Shown in pieces: positions 9,524 through 19,643 of a stretch of 61,122 nucleotides of DNA. The notes beneath the pieces are model-generated. The model was not told the DNA's origin and ran no database searches. It saw only the letters and a list, made by a program, of their open reading frames with translations. The position numbers and the translations under genes are program-made. Positions within the stretch are counted from its first letter, which is position 1. Each line of letters begins with the position of its first letter. Source of the DNA: JALORV01 sp044225415. GTDB taxonomy: Bacteria > Pseudomonadota > Gammaproteobacteria > Burkholderiales > Burkholderiaceae_F. The DNA lies in assembly GCA_044225415.1 (NCBI GenBank), contig JBGAIO010000003.1, positions 1 to 61,122 of the forward strand. Direction: 5' to 3'.

Positions 9524-11247
9524 GGGCTGGCGAGCCGATCGCGCACGAAGGCGACCGCGTCGGCGAGCGGCACCGTCGAGGTCTGCTGCGTGCGACGATC
9601 GAAGTATTCCACCGCACCATTTTTCAGCGCGCGCTCGCCGACGGTCAGCCGATGTGGAATGCCAATCAGCTCCATTTCCCGCGAACATCACGCCGGGCCG
9701 CTCGTCGCGATCGTCGAGCAGCACGTCCACGCCAGCCACGCGCAGCTCCTCGTAGAGCTGTTCGGCCGCCTGGCGCACCGCGTCGGACTTGCGCAGGCCG
9801 ACCGGCGTGATCGCCACGGTGAAGGGCGCGAGCGCGGCGGGCCAGATGATGCCCTTGTCGTCGTGGTTCTGTTCGATGGCCGCGCCGAGCAGGCGTGTGA
9901 CGCCGATGCCGTAGCAGCCCATCTTCGCGGGGCGCGACTTGCCGTCTTCGTCGACGAAGTCGAGGTGCATCTTCTCGGGATACGGCAGGCCTGCGAACAC
10001 GTGGCCGACTTCGATGCCGCGCTGGATGGCGAGCACGCCCTTGCCGTCCGGGGATGCGTCGCCCGCGACGACGTTGCGCACATCCGATACGCGGGCTCCG
10101 GAATGTCGCGACCCCAGTTGACGCCGGTGTAGTGAAAGTCCTCTGCGTTGGCGCCGGTGACGAAGTCGCTCATTGCAGCGACAGTGCGATCGGCGACGAT
10201 CTCGACGGGTTTGCGCATGCCGATCGGACCGAGATAGCCGGGCTTGCAGCCGAAGGTCTCGATGATCTCGGCTTCGGTCGCAAAGCGGAAGCCGTTGTCG
10301 AGGCCCGGCACCTTGCCGACCTTCACTTCGTTCAACTCGTGATCGCCGCGGATCAGCAGCAGCCAGATCTGTGCGCCGCCGCCTTCACGCTCGACGGCGA
10401 GCACGACGGACTTCACCGTCGCCGACAGCGGAATCTTCAGCAGTGCGGCGACGTCCTCGCACTTCTCCTTGCCGGGCGTCGGCGTCTTCGTCAGAGGCTG
10501 TGTCGCGGCCGCGCGCGGCGCGGCCGGCGCGACAGCCTCGGCGAGTTCCATGTTCGCCGCGTAGTCCGACGTCGGGCAGTAGACGATCGCGTCTTCGCCG
10601 GTATCGGCGATCACCTGGAACTCGTGGCTCGCCTGGCCGCCGATGTTGCCGGTGTCGGCCGCCACCGCGCGGAATCCCAGCCCCATGCGCTCGAAGATGC
10701 GGCAGTAGGCGTCGTACATCGCCTTGTAGCTCGCCATGGCGCCGGTGTCGTCGCGATCGAAGGAATACGCGTCCTTCATCGTGAACTCGCGGCCGCGCAT
10801 CACGCCGAAGCGGGGGCGGCGCTCGTCGCGGAACTTGGTCTGGATGTGATACAGGTTGACGGGCAGCTGCTTGTAGCTGCGCAGCCAGTCGCGCACCGTA
10901 TCGACCACCACTTCCTCGCTGGTCGGCTGCACGATGAAATCGCGATCGTGACGATCCTTCAGGCGCAGCAGTTCGGGGCCCATCTTGTCCCAGCGGCCCG
11001 ATTCCATCCACAGCTCCGCCGGCTGCACGACGGGCATCAGCATCTCGATGGCGCCGGCGCGGTTCATCTCTTCGCGGATGATCGACTCGATCCTGCGGAT
11101 GACGCGCAGGCCCATCGGCAGATAGGTGTAGATGCCCGCCGCGAGCCGCTTGATCATGCCGGCGCGCAGCATCAGCGAGTGGCTGACGACTTCGGCGTCG
11201 GCAGGCGTTTCTTTCAGCGTGGAGATCAGGAATTCGGAGGCGCGCAT
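9520..11247 (-). CDS. proS: Prolyl-tRNA synthetase, frameshifted twice
   Basis: Bacterial-type class II ProRS with the inserted editing (INS) domain; charges tRNA-Pro. MRASEFLISTLKETPADAEV is the standard start. Motif 1-2 region: LAAGIYTYLPMGLRV, FIVQPTSEE, TKFRDERRPRFGVMRGREFT. The INS domain follows, and the catalytic core resumes with GIEVGHVF and YGIGVTRLL. The frame breaks near 10095 (GRDIPEP to VRNVVAGDASPDG) and near 9675 (PGVMFA to MELIGIPHRLTVGERAL). The C-terminus LADAVAFVRDRLASP ends at 9520. Because this is normally a single-copy essential gene, the breaks are most likely sequence errors. Confidence 0.93.
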
Positions 11248-11289
11248 GGAAGGCGTTTCTGATGTAACAGCGCTATGTAACTGCGACCG

Positions 11290-11318
11290 TGTCACTCGCG
11301 AGCAACGGCCCCTATAAT
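11290..11318 (+). promoter_or_regulatory. Predicted sigma-70 promoter of rppH
   Basis: A perfect -10 TATAAT at 11313-11318 is preceded at 17 bp by a weak -35 TGTCAC (11290-11295). Transcription would start about 25 bp before the rppH ATG. proS begins divergently at 11247. Confidence 0.6.
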
Positions 11319-11348
11319 CGATCGCAGATTATAGGTTCAGGGGTTGGC

Positions 11349-11945
11349 ATGCTGGACAAGGACGGGTATCGCCCGAATGTCGGCATCATCCTGCTCAACA
11401 ACAAGAACGAGGTGTTCTGGGGCAAGCGAGTCAGACAGCATTCATGGCAGTTCCCGCAGGGCGGCATCAAGCACGGCGAGTCGCCGGAGCAGGCCATGTA
11501 CCGGGAACTGTGGGAAGAAGTCGGCCTCAGGCAGGAGCATGTCCGCATCGTCGGTCGCACGCGCGACTGGCTGCGCTATGAGGTGCCGGACCAGTGGATC
11601 CGGCGCGAACTGCGCGGCAACTACCGCGGCCAGAAACAGATCTGGTTCCTGCTGCGCCTGACGGGACGCGACTGCGACGTGAGCCTGCGCGCCACCACGC
11701 ATCCGGAGTTCGACGCATGGCGCTGGCACGACTACTGGGTGCCGCTCGACGTCGTCATCGAGTTCAAGCGAGACGTCTACCAGCAGGCGCTGCTGGAACT
11801 GTCGCGCTTCGTGTTCAAGTCGAACCGCGCGGCCCAGAAGCCCGGCCGCAGTGCGCCGCGCGCCGCGAAGTCATCGCCGGGCGGCGGCAGGAGCCGCGGC
11901 ACGCGCCCGCCGGCCGCGCCGCCGGCACGCAGCGACAGCGCCTGA
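11349..11945 (+). CDS. rppH: RNA pyrophosphohydrolase RppH
   Basis: Nudix hydrolase that removes pyrophosphate from 5'-triphosphorylated RNA and so triggers RNase E-dependent decay. MLDKDGYRPNVGIILLN is the family start. The Nudix box reads GGIKHGESPEQAMYRELWEE, followed by VG. WFLLRLTG and the FKRDVYQ region follow. The last 40 or so residues are a proline/arginine/alanine-rich tail typical of betaproteobacterial RppH. 198 residues. Start chosen at the conserved MLDKDGYRP, 30 bp after the TATAAT box. Convergent with proB, leaving a 22-bp gap. Confidence 0.95.
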   Translation: MLDKDGYRPNVGIILLNNKNEVFWGKRVRQHSWQFPQGGIKHGESPEQAMYRELWEEVGLRQEHVRIVGRTRDWLRYEVPDQWIRRELRGNYRGQKQIWFLLRLTGRDCDVSLRATTHPEFDAWRWHDYWVPLDVVIEFKRDVYQQALLELSRFVFKSNRAAQKPGRSAPRAAKSSPGGGRSRGTRPPAAPPARSDSA

Positions 11946-11967
11946 ACGGCGCCGCCGAAGAGTCGCG

Positions 11968-13125
11968 CTACAGCAGCACCAGGTTGTCGCGGTGCATGAG
12001 CTCGGGCTCTTCGATGAAGCCGAGCGTCGCCTGGATCTCGCTGCTGGGCTTGCGGGCGATCAGCCGGGCGTGCGCGCTGTCGTAGTTCACCAGTCCGCGC
12101 GCGATCTCGCGGCCATCCTGCGCGCAGCAGCCGATCACGTCGCCCCGCTGGAAGTCGCCGCGCACCTCGACGACGCCGATCGGCAGCAGGCTGCGGCCGC
12201 CCTGCGCCAGCGCGCGTGCCGCGCCGTCGTCGACGACCAGCGATCCGCGCACCTGCAGGTGATCGGCCAGCCACTGCTTGCGCGCGGTCAGCACCGCGGT
12301 CGAGGCGGTGAGCTGCGAGCCGATCGGCTCGCCGGCGGCCAGCCGCACCAGCACGTCAGGCTCGCGGCCGGATGCAATCACCGTATGCGCGCCGCTGCGC
12401 GCGGCGCGCTTGGCGGCCAGCACCTTGGTCAGCATGCCGCCGCGCGCGATCGCCGAACCGGCGCCGCCGGCCATCGCTTCCAGTTCGAGCGCGCCAGCGA
12501 CCGCATGGCGGACCAGCGTCGCTGCCGGATCGCGCCGCGGGTCCGCCGTGTGCAGGCCCGCCTGGTCGGTGAGGATGACCAGCGCGTCGGCCTCGACGAG
12601 ATTCGTGACCAGCGCCGCCAGCGTGTCGTTGTCGCCGAACTTGATCTCGTCGGTGACGACGGTGTCGTTCTCGTTGATCACCGGCACGACGTCGAGCGCC
12701 AGCAATGTGTACAGCGTCGAGCGCGCGTTCAGGTAGCGTGCTCGGTCGGCGAGATCGGCGTGGGTCAGCAGCACCTGCGCGCTGCGCAGGCCGCGCTGGC
12801 TGAACTGCGACTCGTAGGCCTGGGCCAGTCCCATCTGTCCCACGGCCGCGGCCGCCTGCAGTTCATGGATCTGCTGCGGGCGACGACTCCAGCCCAGCCG
12901 CTGCATGCCTTCGGCGATGGCGCCGCTGGAGACGACGACGATCTGCTTGCCCGCTGCCTTCAGCGCGGCGATCTGCTCGACCCAGCGTGCGATGGCCGAC
13001 AGATCGAGGCCACGGCCCTCGTTGGTCACCAGGCTGCTGCCGACCTTCATCACCACGCGGCGCGCAGACTGCACGGCAGCGGACCGAGCGGCGGAGTCAG
13101 CGGTGCCGAGGGCCGGCTGGGTCAT
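11968..13125 (-). CDS. proB: Glutamate 5-kinase with C-terminal PUA domain
   Basis: First step of proline synthesis: ATP-dependent phosphorylation of glutamate. The kinase domain shows VVMKVGSSLVTNEG, VVSSGAIAEGM, PVINENDTV and FGDNDTLAALVTNLV (substrate binding), and GGMLTKVLAA. A PUA domain follows from about residue 290 (GSLVVDDGAARAL, RGDVIGC, ARGLVNYDS). 385 residues. The start overlaps the obgE stop by 4 nt (ATGA), a common betaproteobacterial coupling. No proA lies beside it in the window. Confidence 0.96.
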   Translation of the reverse strand: MTQPALGTADSAARSAAVQSARRVVMKVGSSLVTNEGRGLDLSAIARWVEQIAALKAAGKQIVVVSSGAIAEGMQRLGWSRRPQQIHELQAAAAVGQMGLAQAYESQFSQRGLRSAQVLLTHADLADRARYLNARSTLYTLLALDVVPVINENDTVVTDEIKFGDNDTLAALVTNLVEADALVILTDQAGLHTADPRRDPAATLVRHAVAGALELEAMAGGAGSAIARGGMLTKVLAAKRAARSGAHTVIASGREPDVLVRLAAGEPIGSQLTASTAVLTARKQWLADHLQVRGSLVVDDGAARALAQGGRSLLPIGVVEVRGDFQRGDVIGCCAQDGREIARGLVNYDSAHARLIARKPSSEIQATLGFIEEPELMHRDNLVLL

Positions 13126-14171
13126 GGCGTCGCAGGCGCGTCAGTGGCAGGTACGGACCTGCGCTGCTCTTCGAGGAACACCTGCACCGCGTTGACCAGC
13201 GTGTCGCAGCCTTCGCGCGTAGCGGCCGACACCACGAAGACCGGTGCCTTCGTGCGCAGGCGCCGGCGGAAGTCGGCGGCCAGCGCCTCGCGCTCGGCCG
13301 GCGGCACGAGGTCGGCCTTGTTCAGCACGAACCAGCGCGGCTTGCGTGCGAGCGCCGGGCTGTACTTCTTCAGCTCGGCGGCGAGTGCGCGCGCATCGCG
13401 CACCGGGTCGGCGTTGCCCTCGGGACCGACCGGATCGACGACATGCAGCAGCAGCCCGGTGCGGCTCAGGTGCCGCAGGAACTGGTGACCGAGACCCGCG
13501 CCTTCGGCCGCGCCTTCGATCAGCCCTGGTATGTCGGCGATGACGAAGCTGCGGTCGGCGCCGACGCGCACCACGCCGAGCTGAGGATGCAACGTGGTGA
13601 AGGGATAGTCGGCAATCTTCGGACGCGCATTGGACACCGCGCTGATCAGCGTCGACTTGCCGGCGTTGGGCATCCCCAGCAGTCCGACGTCGGCCAGCAC
13701 GCGCAGTTCGAGGCGCAGCGAGCGCTGCTCACCGGGTTCGCCGCGCGTGAACTGGCGCGGCGCGCGGTTCGTGCTCGACTTGAAGTGCAGATTGCCGAGG
13801 CCGCCCTTGCCGCCGGCGGCCAGCAGCGCGCGTTCATCGTGCGCAGCAAGATCGGCCACGACGGCGCCGGTATCGTCGTCGAAAACGACCGTGCCGACCG
13901 GTACGCGCAGTTCGATGTCGTCGGCGCCTGCACCGTAGCAGTCCGCACCGCGGCCGTTGGCGCCATTTTTCGCCGTGTGCCGCCGCGCGTAGCGATAGTC
14001 GATCAGCGTGTTGATGTTGCGATCGGCGCGCGCCCACACGCTGCCGCCGCGGCCGCCGTCGCCGCCGTCCGGCCCGCCCTTCGGTATGAACTTCTCGCGG
14101 CGGAACGACGCCGCGCCATCGCCGCCCTTGCCGGCCGCGACTTCGATGCGTGCTTCGTCGACGAATTTCAT
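13122..14171 (-). CDS. obgE: Obg-family GTPase (ObgE/CgtA)
   Basis: Ribosome-associated GTPase acting in 50S assembly and stress/replication control. The N-terminal glycine-rich Obg fold (MKFVDEARIEVAAGKGGDGA, GGPDGGDGGRGGSVW) occupies about residues 1-158. The G domain follows with G1 GMPNAGKSTL, the switch region PFTTLHPQLGV, DIPGLIEGAAEG (G3) and NKADLV (G4). 349 residues, no C-terminal extension. Separated from rpmA by an intrinsic terminator, so it may be partly independent of rplU-rpmA. Coupled to proB by an ATGA overlap. Confidence 0.97.
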   Translation of the reverse strand: MKFVDEARIEVAAGKGGDGAASFRREKFIPKGGPDGGDGGRGGSVWARADRNINTLIDYRYARRHTAKNGANGRGADCYGAGADDIELRVPVGTVVFDDDTGAVVADLAAHDERALLAAGGKGGLGNLHFKSSTNRAPRQFTRGEPGEQRSLRLELRVLADVGLLGMPNAGKSTLISAVSNARPKIADYPFTTLHPQLGVVRVGADRSFVIADIPGLIEGAAEGAGLGHQFLRHLSRTGLLLHVVDPVGPEGNADPVRDARALAAELKKYSPALARKPRWFVLNKADLVPPAEREALAADFRRRLRTKAPVFVVSAATREGCDTLVNAVQVFLEEQRRSVPATDAPATP

Positions 14172-14193
14172 GGAGTCAGTGAGTGGGGTACAA

Positions 14194-14226
14194 ACAAAAA
14201 AGCCCTGCCGCGGACGGCAGGGCTTT
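14194..14226 (-). terminator. Intrinsic terminator after rpmA
   Basis: Read on the minus strand, an 11-bp perfect stem (AAGCCCTGCCG / CGGCAGGGCTT) with a 4-nt loop is followed by a run of six T (complement of 14196-14201). It sits 33 bp after the rpmA stop and just before obgE, so it should end or attenuate the rplU-rpmA transcript. Confidence 0.85.
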
Positions 14227-14259
14227 CGTGCTTGCGGAAAACCGTGCGCCGCGTGTCGT

Positions 14260-14526
14260 TCAGTTCGACGGTGCAGGCACGACGTTGACGACGCGTCGGT
14301 TCAGCGCACCGCCCACCTGGAACTGCACGGTACCGTTGGTGGTGGCGAACAGCGTGTGGTCGCGGCCCATGCCGACGTTGTCGCCGGCGTGGAACTGCGT
14401 GCCGCGCTGGCGCACGATGATCGCGCCGGCCGAGATGCCCTGCCCGCCGAAGACCTTCACGCCCAGTCGCTTCGACTGTGAGTCGCGGCCGTTACGTGAC
14501 GAGCCGCCTGCTTTTTTGTGTGCCAT
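14260..14526 (-). CDS. rpmA: 50S ribosomal protein L27
   Basis: 88-residue large-subunit protein near the peptidyl transferase centre. MAHKKAGGSSRNGRDSQSKR, LGVKVFGGQGISAGAIIVRQ and GTQFHAGDNVGMGRDHTLFA are diagnostic. The basic glycine-rich N-terminus starts directly at MAHKKAGG, with no N-terminal extension of the Firmicutes type. Second gene of the rplU-rpmA operon, 68 bp after rplU. Confidence 0.98.
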   Translation of the reverse strand: MAHKKAGGSSRNGRDSQSKRLGVKVFGGQGISAGAIIVRQRGTQFHAGDNVGMGRDHTLFATTNGTVQFQVGGALNRRVVNVVPAPSN

Positions 14527-14594
14527 AGCTCTCTCGCTTCTACTCTTGGATCGACTTCAATCGGCGCTCAGGCGGCGATCGACACTCGCTGCCA

Positions 14595-14903
14595 TCAGGC
14601 GGCGATCGAGTCAATCCGCAGTTCGGTGTAATTCTGGCGATGCCCCTGGTGCTTCTGGAAGTGCTTGCGCCGCTGCATCTTGAAGATGGTGACCTTGTCA
14701 CCGCGGCCATGCGACAGCACCGTCGCCATCACCGCTGCGCTGGCGATCGGGTTGCCCGAGGTCAGCTTGTCGCCGTCGACGACCGCCAGCACGTCGGCCA
14801 GCTTCACCTGCGCGCCCACGTCCGCCGTCAGCGTCTCGACCTTCAGCGTGTCGCCCGCGGCCACGCGATACTGCTTGCCGCCCGTCTTGATCACTGCATA
14901 CAT
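14595..14903 (-). CDS. rplU: 50S ribosomal protein L21
   Basis: 102-residue large-subunit protein that binds 23S rRNA. MYAVIKTGGKQYRVAAGDTL, the LADVLAVVDGD region and KMQRRKHFQKHQGHRQNYTE are characteristic. An AAGGAG Shine-Dalgarno lies 7 nt before the ATG. First gene of the rplU-rpmA unit, about 100 bp downstream of a strong predicted promoter. Confidence 0.98.
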   Translation of the reverse strand: MYAVIKTGGKQYRVAAGDTLKVETLTADVGAQVKLADVLAVVDGDKLTSGNPIASAAVMATVLSHGRGDKVTIFKMQRRKHFQKHQGHRQNYTELRIDSIAA

Positions 14904-15005
14904 TGCAACGCTCCTTGCGTCGTACCTGCCGCGCCGGCTGCCGTGAGGTCAGGGCCGGGGTCGGGGCCACGCACTGACTTGGCGTTGGCCCACGGAAAGC
15001 CTTGG

Positions 15006-15035
15006 ATTATCACACTTTCCACTGCAATGCGTCAA
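15006..15035 (-). promoter_or_regulatory. Predicted sigma-70 promoter of rplU-rpmA
   Basis: On the minus strand, TTGACG (complement of 15030-15035) and GATAAT (complement of 15006-15011) are separated by 18 bp. Both hexamers are close to consensus. The inferred leader before rplU is about 95 nt. Confidence 0.7.
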
Positions 15036-15105
15036 ACCTTGGCCGAGGACAGGAAAGTGCGCCGCGGGCGGGTACGGCGGGAACGGCCGACATGGGGTCG
15101 CCACC

Positions 15106-15111
15106 TATAAT
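15106..15111 (+). promoter_or_regulatory. -10 element of ispB, very close to the start codon
   Basis: A perfect TATAAT ends 6 nt before the ispB ATG at 15118. With the normal -10 to +1 distance, transcription would begin at or within 1-2 nt of the start codon. No good -35 hexamer or Shine-Dalgarno is visible. Confidence 0.5.
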
Positions 15112-15117
15112 GCCCCC

Positions 15118-16113
<996 letters not shown>

Positions 16114-16166
16114 CCGCGTCGGCGAAGGTCGGCCGCAAGACCGTCAGTAAGATCGTCAGACAGCCT

Positions 16167-16243
16167 CGGGGTGTAGCTCAGCCTGGTAGAGTACTGCGTT
16201 CGGGACGCAGGAGTCGGAGGTTCAAATCCTCTCACCCCGACCA
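16167..16243 (+). tRNA. tRNA-Pro (CGG)
   Basis: 77-nt cloverleaf: acceptor CGGGGTG/CACCCCG, D arm with GTAGCTCAGCCTGGTAGAGT, anticodon stem CTGCG/CGCAG with loop TTCGGGA (anticodon CGG), T arm with GGTTCAAATCC, encoded CCA. Reads CCG codons, which are common in this GC-rich window. Confidence 0.97.
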
Positions 16244-16533
16244 TCTTTTCCCGCCTTCCCGCCGTTCTCCTTCTTCGTCGTTCTCCCGCGCGCCGCGGTC
16301 AAGCCTTGCGCAGAGGCGCGCCGGCGCGCGTGGCAATGCCTCGTTCGGCTTGCCCGATTCATGGGACGGCTGTTGAGTCAACACGGGAGGAAGCTTTACA
16401 AATCCGGGCCTTATCGGCAGTATCTTTTTGCTTCGTGAGAAGTGCCCGCCCGCTATAACTTGGGTCCTTCACCGACCGTGTCCCAGGGGACCGTTCGGCC
16501 ACATTCCGGGACCAACAGGGACACCTCTACCCC

Positions 16534-18282
16534 ATGTCTGCCGTCACGCAAGGTCCTGCCGCCGCCGCGGGAGCCCTTACCGGCCTCGCCCGCGCGCTTG
16601 TCCAGCAGAGCAAGCTGAGGCCGGACCGAGCGGAGAACTTCGCCCGCAAGGCGGCGCAAGCCAACACGCATTTCATCGACGAGTTGGTCGGTGCCGCGGA
16701 AGTCACCGGCCTGACCGCCGCCGGTGTCGCCAAGTTCGCGGCCGATACCTTCGGCCATCCGCTGCTCGACCTGTCGTCGGTGGACATCGAGCAGCTGCCG
16801 CGCGACATCATCGACAAGAAGCTGATCACGTCGCTGCGCGTGCTGGCGTTGCGCAAGCGCGGCAACCGGCTGGCCGTGGCGGTGTCCGATCCCACCAACT
16901 TCGCCGCGCTCGACCAGGTGAAGTTCCAGACCCAGCTTGCGCTCGACGTGGTGGTGGTCGAGCACGACAAGCTGATGAAGCAGGTCGAGGTGCAGGGCCA
17001 GTCGGTCAGCCAGAAGCTCGAAGACCTGGCCGGCGGCGACGACGTCGACTTCGGCGACCTGGAGTCGATCGACCCCGATGCCGGACCTGCGGAGGACGCG
17101 GGCGCCGCCGAAGTCGACGACGCGCCGGTCGTGCGCTTCCTGCAGAAGCTGCTGCTCGATGCGATCGGCGAAGGCGCATCGGATTTGCACTTCGAACCGT
17201 ACGAGAAGTTCTATCGGGTGCGCTTCCGCGTCGACGGCGTGCTGCGCGAGATTGCCCAGCCGCCGCTCGCCATCCGCGAGAGACTCTCCACGCGCATCAA
17301 AGTGGTGTCGCGGCTGGACATCTCCGAGAAGCGCGTGCCGCAGGACGGCCGCATGAAGCTGGCGCTGTCCGGCCAGCGCGCGATCGACTTCCGCGTCAGC
17401 ACCTTGCCGACCATGTTCGGCGAGAAGATCGTGATGCGGATTCTCGATCCGTCGCAGGCCAAGCTGGGCGTCGACGCGCTGGGCTACGAGCCGGACCAGA
17501 AACAGGTGCTGCTCGACGCCGTGCAGCGCCCCTACGGCATGGTGCTGGTCACCGGCCCGACGGGTTCCGGCAAGACGGTGTCGCTGTACACCTGCCTGAA
17601 CATCCTGAACCAGCCCGGCGTGAATGTCTCCACCGCCGAGGATCCGGCGGAAATCCAGCTCGCCGGCATCAACCAGGTCAACGTCAACGAGAAGGCCGGA
17701 CTCACCTTCGCCAATGCACTGCGCGCATTCCTGCGCCAGGATCCCGACATCATCATGGTGGGCGAGATCCGCGACCTGGAAACGGCCGACATCGCGATCA
17801 AGGCCGCGCAGACCGGCCACATGGTGCTGTCGACGCTGCACACGAACGATGCGCCCGCCACGCTGGTGCGTCTGCAGAACATGGGCGTGGCGCCGTTCAA
17901 CGTCGCGTCCAGCGTCATCCTGATCACCGCGCAGCGCCTGGCGCGCAAGCTCTGCGTCTGCAAGCAGCCGGCGGATTTCGGCAAGGACGTGCTGGTGGCG
18001 GCCGGCTACAAGGAAGCGGATCTCGACGGCAACTGGGTGCCCTACAAGCCGGTGGGCTGCGAGAAGTGCAAGGGCAGCGGCTACAAGGGCCGCGTCGGCA
18101 TCTACCAGGTGATGCCGATCACCGAGACCATGCAGGACATGATCCTGCGCAACGCCACCGCGCTGGAGATCGGCCGCGAGGCCGCGAAGAACGGCGTGCG
18201 CGACCTGCGCCAGTCGGGACTGATCAAGGCGAAGGCCGGCACGACGTCGATCGACGAGGTGCTGGGCTGCACCAACGAATGA
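16534..18282 (+). CDS. pilB: Type IV pilus assembly ATPase PilB
   Basis: Cytoplasmic GspE/PilB hexameric ATPase powering pilus extension. N-terminal MshEN-type domain (about residues 25-150), then the ATPase core with Walker A GPTGSGKT, Asp box and DIIMVGEIRDLETADIA (Walker B), His box HMVLSTLHTNDA. A tetracysteine zinc site is present as CVCKQ and CEKCKG near residues 470-515. 582 residues. A weak -10 (TATAAC at 16454-16459) with TTCGTG 16 bp upstream may drive it. Followed by pilC after 53 bp. Confidence 0.97.
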   Translation: MSAVTQGPAAAAGALTGLARALVQQSKLRPDRAENFARKAAQANTHFIDELVGAAEVTGLTAAGVAKFAADTFGHPLLDLSSVDIEQLPRDIIDKKLITSLRVLALRKRGNRLAVAVSDPTNFAALDQVKFQTQLALDVVVVEHDKLMKQVEVQGQSVSQKLEDLAGGDDVDFGDLESIDPDAGPAEDAGAAEVDDAPVVRFLQKLLLDAIGEGASDLHFEPYEKFYRVRFRVDGVLREIAQPPLAIRERLSTRIKVVSRLDISEKRVPQDGRMKLALSGQRAIDFRVSTLPTMFGEKIVMRILDPSQAKLGVDALGYEPDQKQVLLDAVQRPYGMVLVTGPTGSGKTVSLYTCLNILNQPGVNVSTAEDPAEIQLAGINQVNVNEKAGLTFANALRAFLRQDPDIIMVGEIRDLETADIAIKAAQTGHMVLSTLHTNDAPATLVRLQNMGVAPFNVASSVILITAQRLARKLCVCKQPADFGKDVLVAAGYKEADLDGNWVPYKPVGCEKCKGSGYKGRVGIYQVMPITETMQDMILRNATALEIGREAAKNGVRDLRQSGLIKAKAGTTSIDEVLGCTNE

Positions 18283-18335
18283 TGCGTAGCGAGCAGGATC
18301 TGAAGCAGAAGACGACGCGAGGCGGGAGCGAGTAG

Positions 18336-19571
18336 ATGGCCACCGGAGCACTGACGAAAGCCAAACCACGCGTCGAGGTACGCGAGTCCGTCTTCCACTG
18401 GGAAGGCCGCGACAAGAACGGCCGCGTGGTCAAGGGCGAGATGCGCGCCGGCGGCGAGTCCGTCGTCGCCGCGTCGCTGCGCCGGCGTGGCATCATGGTC
18501 GGCAAGATCAAGAAGCAGTCGTTCTCGCGCGGCCGCAAGATCACGGGCAAGGACCTGGCGCTTTTCACGCGCCAGCTGTCGACGATGCTGAAGGCCGGCG
18601 TGCCGCTGATGCAGTCCTTCGACATCGTCGGCCGTGGCCACGCCAATCCCTCCATGGCGCGGCTGATGAACGACATCCGCATGGACGTCGAGACCGGCAC
18701 CAGCCTGAACCAGGCGTTCCGCAAGTACCCGCTGTACTTCGATCCGCTGTTCTGCAACCTGGTGGCCGCGGGCGAGCAGGCCGGTATTCTCGAAACGCTG
18801 CTCGATCGCCTGGCGATGTACCAGGAGAAGACGATCGCGCTGAAGGGCAAGATCAAGAAGGCGCTGTTCTACCCGGTGATGATCATCCTGGTCGCCATCC
18901 TGGTCACCGCGGTCATCATGATCTTCGTGATCCCGTCGTTCAAGACGGTGTTCACCAGCTTCGGCGCGGACCTGCCGGCGCCGACGCTGATCGTCATCGC
19001 GATGTCCGACTTCTTCGTCAAGTACTGGTACATCGTGTTCGGCATCCTGTTCGGCGGCATCTACTTCCTGGTGCAGGCATGGCGGCGCTCGCCGAAGGTG
19101 CAGGCGGTCATCGACCGCGCGCTGCTGAAGCTGCCGGTGCTGGGCGAGATGCTGCAGAAGGCCTCGATCGCGCGCTGGAGCCGCACGCTGGCCACCACCT
19201 TCGCGGCCGGCGTGCCGCTGGTGGAGGCGCTGGACTCGGTGGGTCCGGCAGCCGGCAACTACGTGTACAAGGAAGCGACCAAGTCGGTGCAGACCGAAGT
19301 CAACGTCGGCACCAGTCTCGCGCAGGCGATGCAGAACACCGGCGTGTTCCCCAACATGGCCGTGCAGATGACGCAGATCGGCGAGGAGTCCGGCTCGCTG
19401 GACTCGATGCTGTCCAAGGTGGCCGACTACTACGAGCGCGAAGTCGACGAGACCGTGGACGCGCTGTCCAGCCTGCTCGAGCCGATGATCATGGTGATCC
19501 TCGGCGTGATCATCGGCGGCATCGTCATCGCCATCTACATGCCGATCTTCAAGCTGGGCCAGGTCGTCTAG
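18336..19571 (+). CDS. pilC: Type IV pilus inner-membrane platform protein PilC
   Basis: GspF-family platform protein that couples PilB motion to pilin insertion or extraction. Two GspF repeats are visible: first around LALFTRQLSTMLKAGVPL, second around IARWSRTLATTFAAGVPL. Three transmembrane segments follow the family layout: FYPVMIILVAILVTAVIMIF, WYIVFGILFGGIYFLV and the terminal MIMVILGVIIGGIVIAIYM. 411 residues, intact. Same strand as pilB and pilD, forming a pilBCD operon. Confidence 0.97.
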   Translation: MATGALTKAKPRVEVRESVFHWEGRDKNGRVVKGEMRAGGESVVAASLRRRGIMVGKIKKQSFSRGRKITGKDLALFTRQLSTMLKAGVPLMQSFDIVGRGHANPSMARLMNDIRMDVETGTSLNQAFRKYPLYFDPLFCNLVAAGEQAGILETLLDRLAMYQEKTIALKGKIKKALFYPVMIILVAILVTAVIMIFVIPSFKTVFTSFGADLPAPTLIVIAMSDFFVKYWYIVFGILFGGIYFLVQAWRRSPKVQAVIDRALLKLPVLGEMLQKASIARWSRTLATTFAAGVPLVEALDSVGPAAGNYVYKEATKSVQTEVNVGTSLAQAMQNTGVFPNMAVQMTQIGEESGSLDSMLSKVADYYEREVDETVDALSSLLEPMIMVILGVIIGGIVIAIYMPIFKLGQVV

Positions 19572-19604
19572 CGACAGACAGGCATAAGACAGGACATCGA
19601 CCCG

Positions 19605-19630
19605 AGGGCCGCGTCTGCGGCCCTTGCTTT
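19605..19630 (+). terminator. Hairpin between pilC and pilD
   Basis: AGGGCCGC-GTCT-GCGGCCCT at 19605-19624 is a perfect 8-bp stem followed by TGCTTT. The weak T tract makes it an attenuator-like structure at best. It lies 34 bp after pilC and 20 bp before the pilD start. Confidence 0.35.
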
Positions 19631-19643
19631 GTGAGGCTTTGCC

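Noticed and set aside
10060..10110. Programmed ribosomal frameshifting in proS
   Set aside because: No slippery heptamer or downstream structure stands out, similar breaks occur in many unrelated genes here, and ProRS is not known to use recoding.
14904..15000. Riboswitch or structured leader before rplU
   Set aside because: A leader of about 95 nt is likely, but I could not identify a conserved structure by eye and do not claim one.
16244..16533. Integrated element or attachment site at the 3' end of tRNA-Pro
   Set aside because: No integrase, no second copy of the tRNA 3' end within the window, and pilB follows in its expected order.
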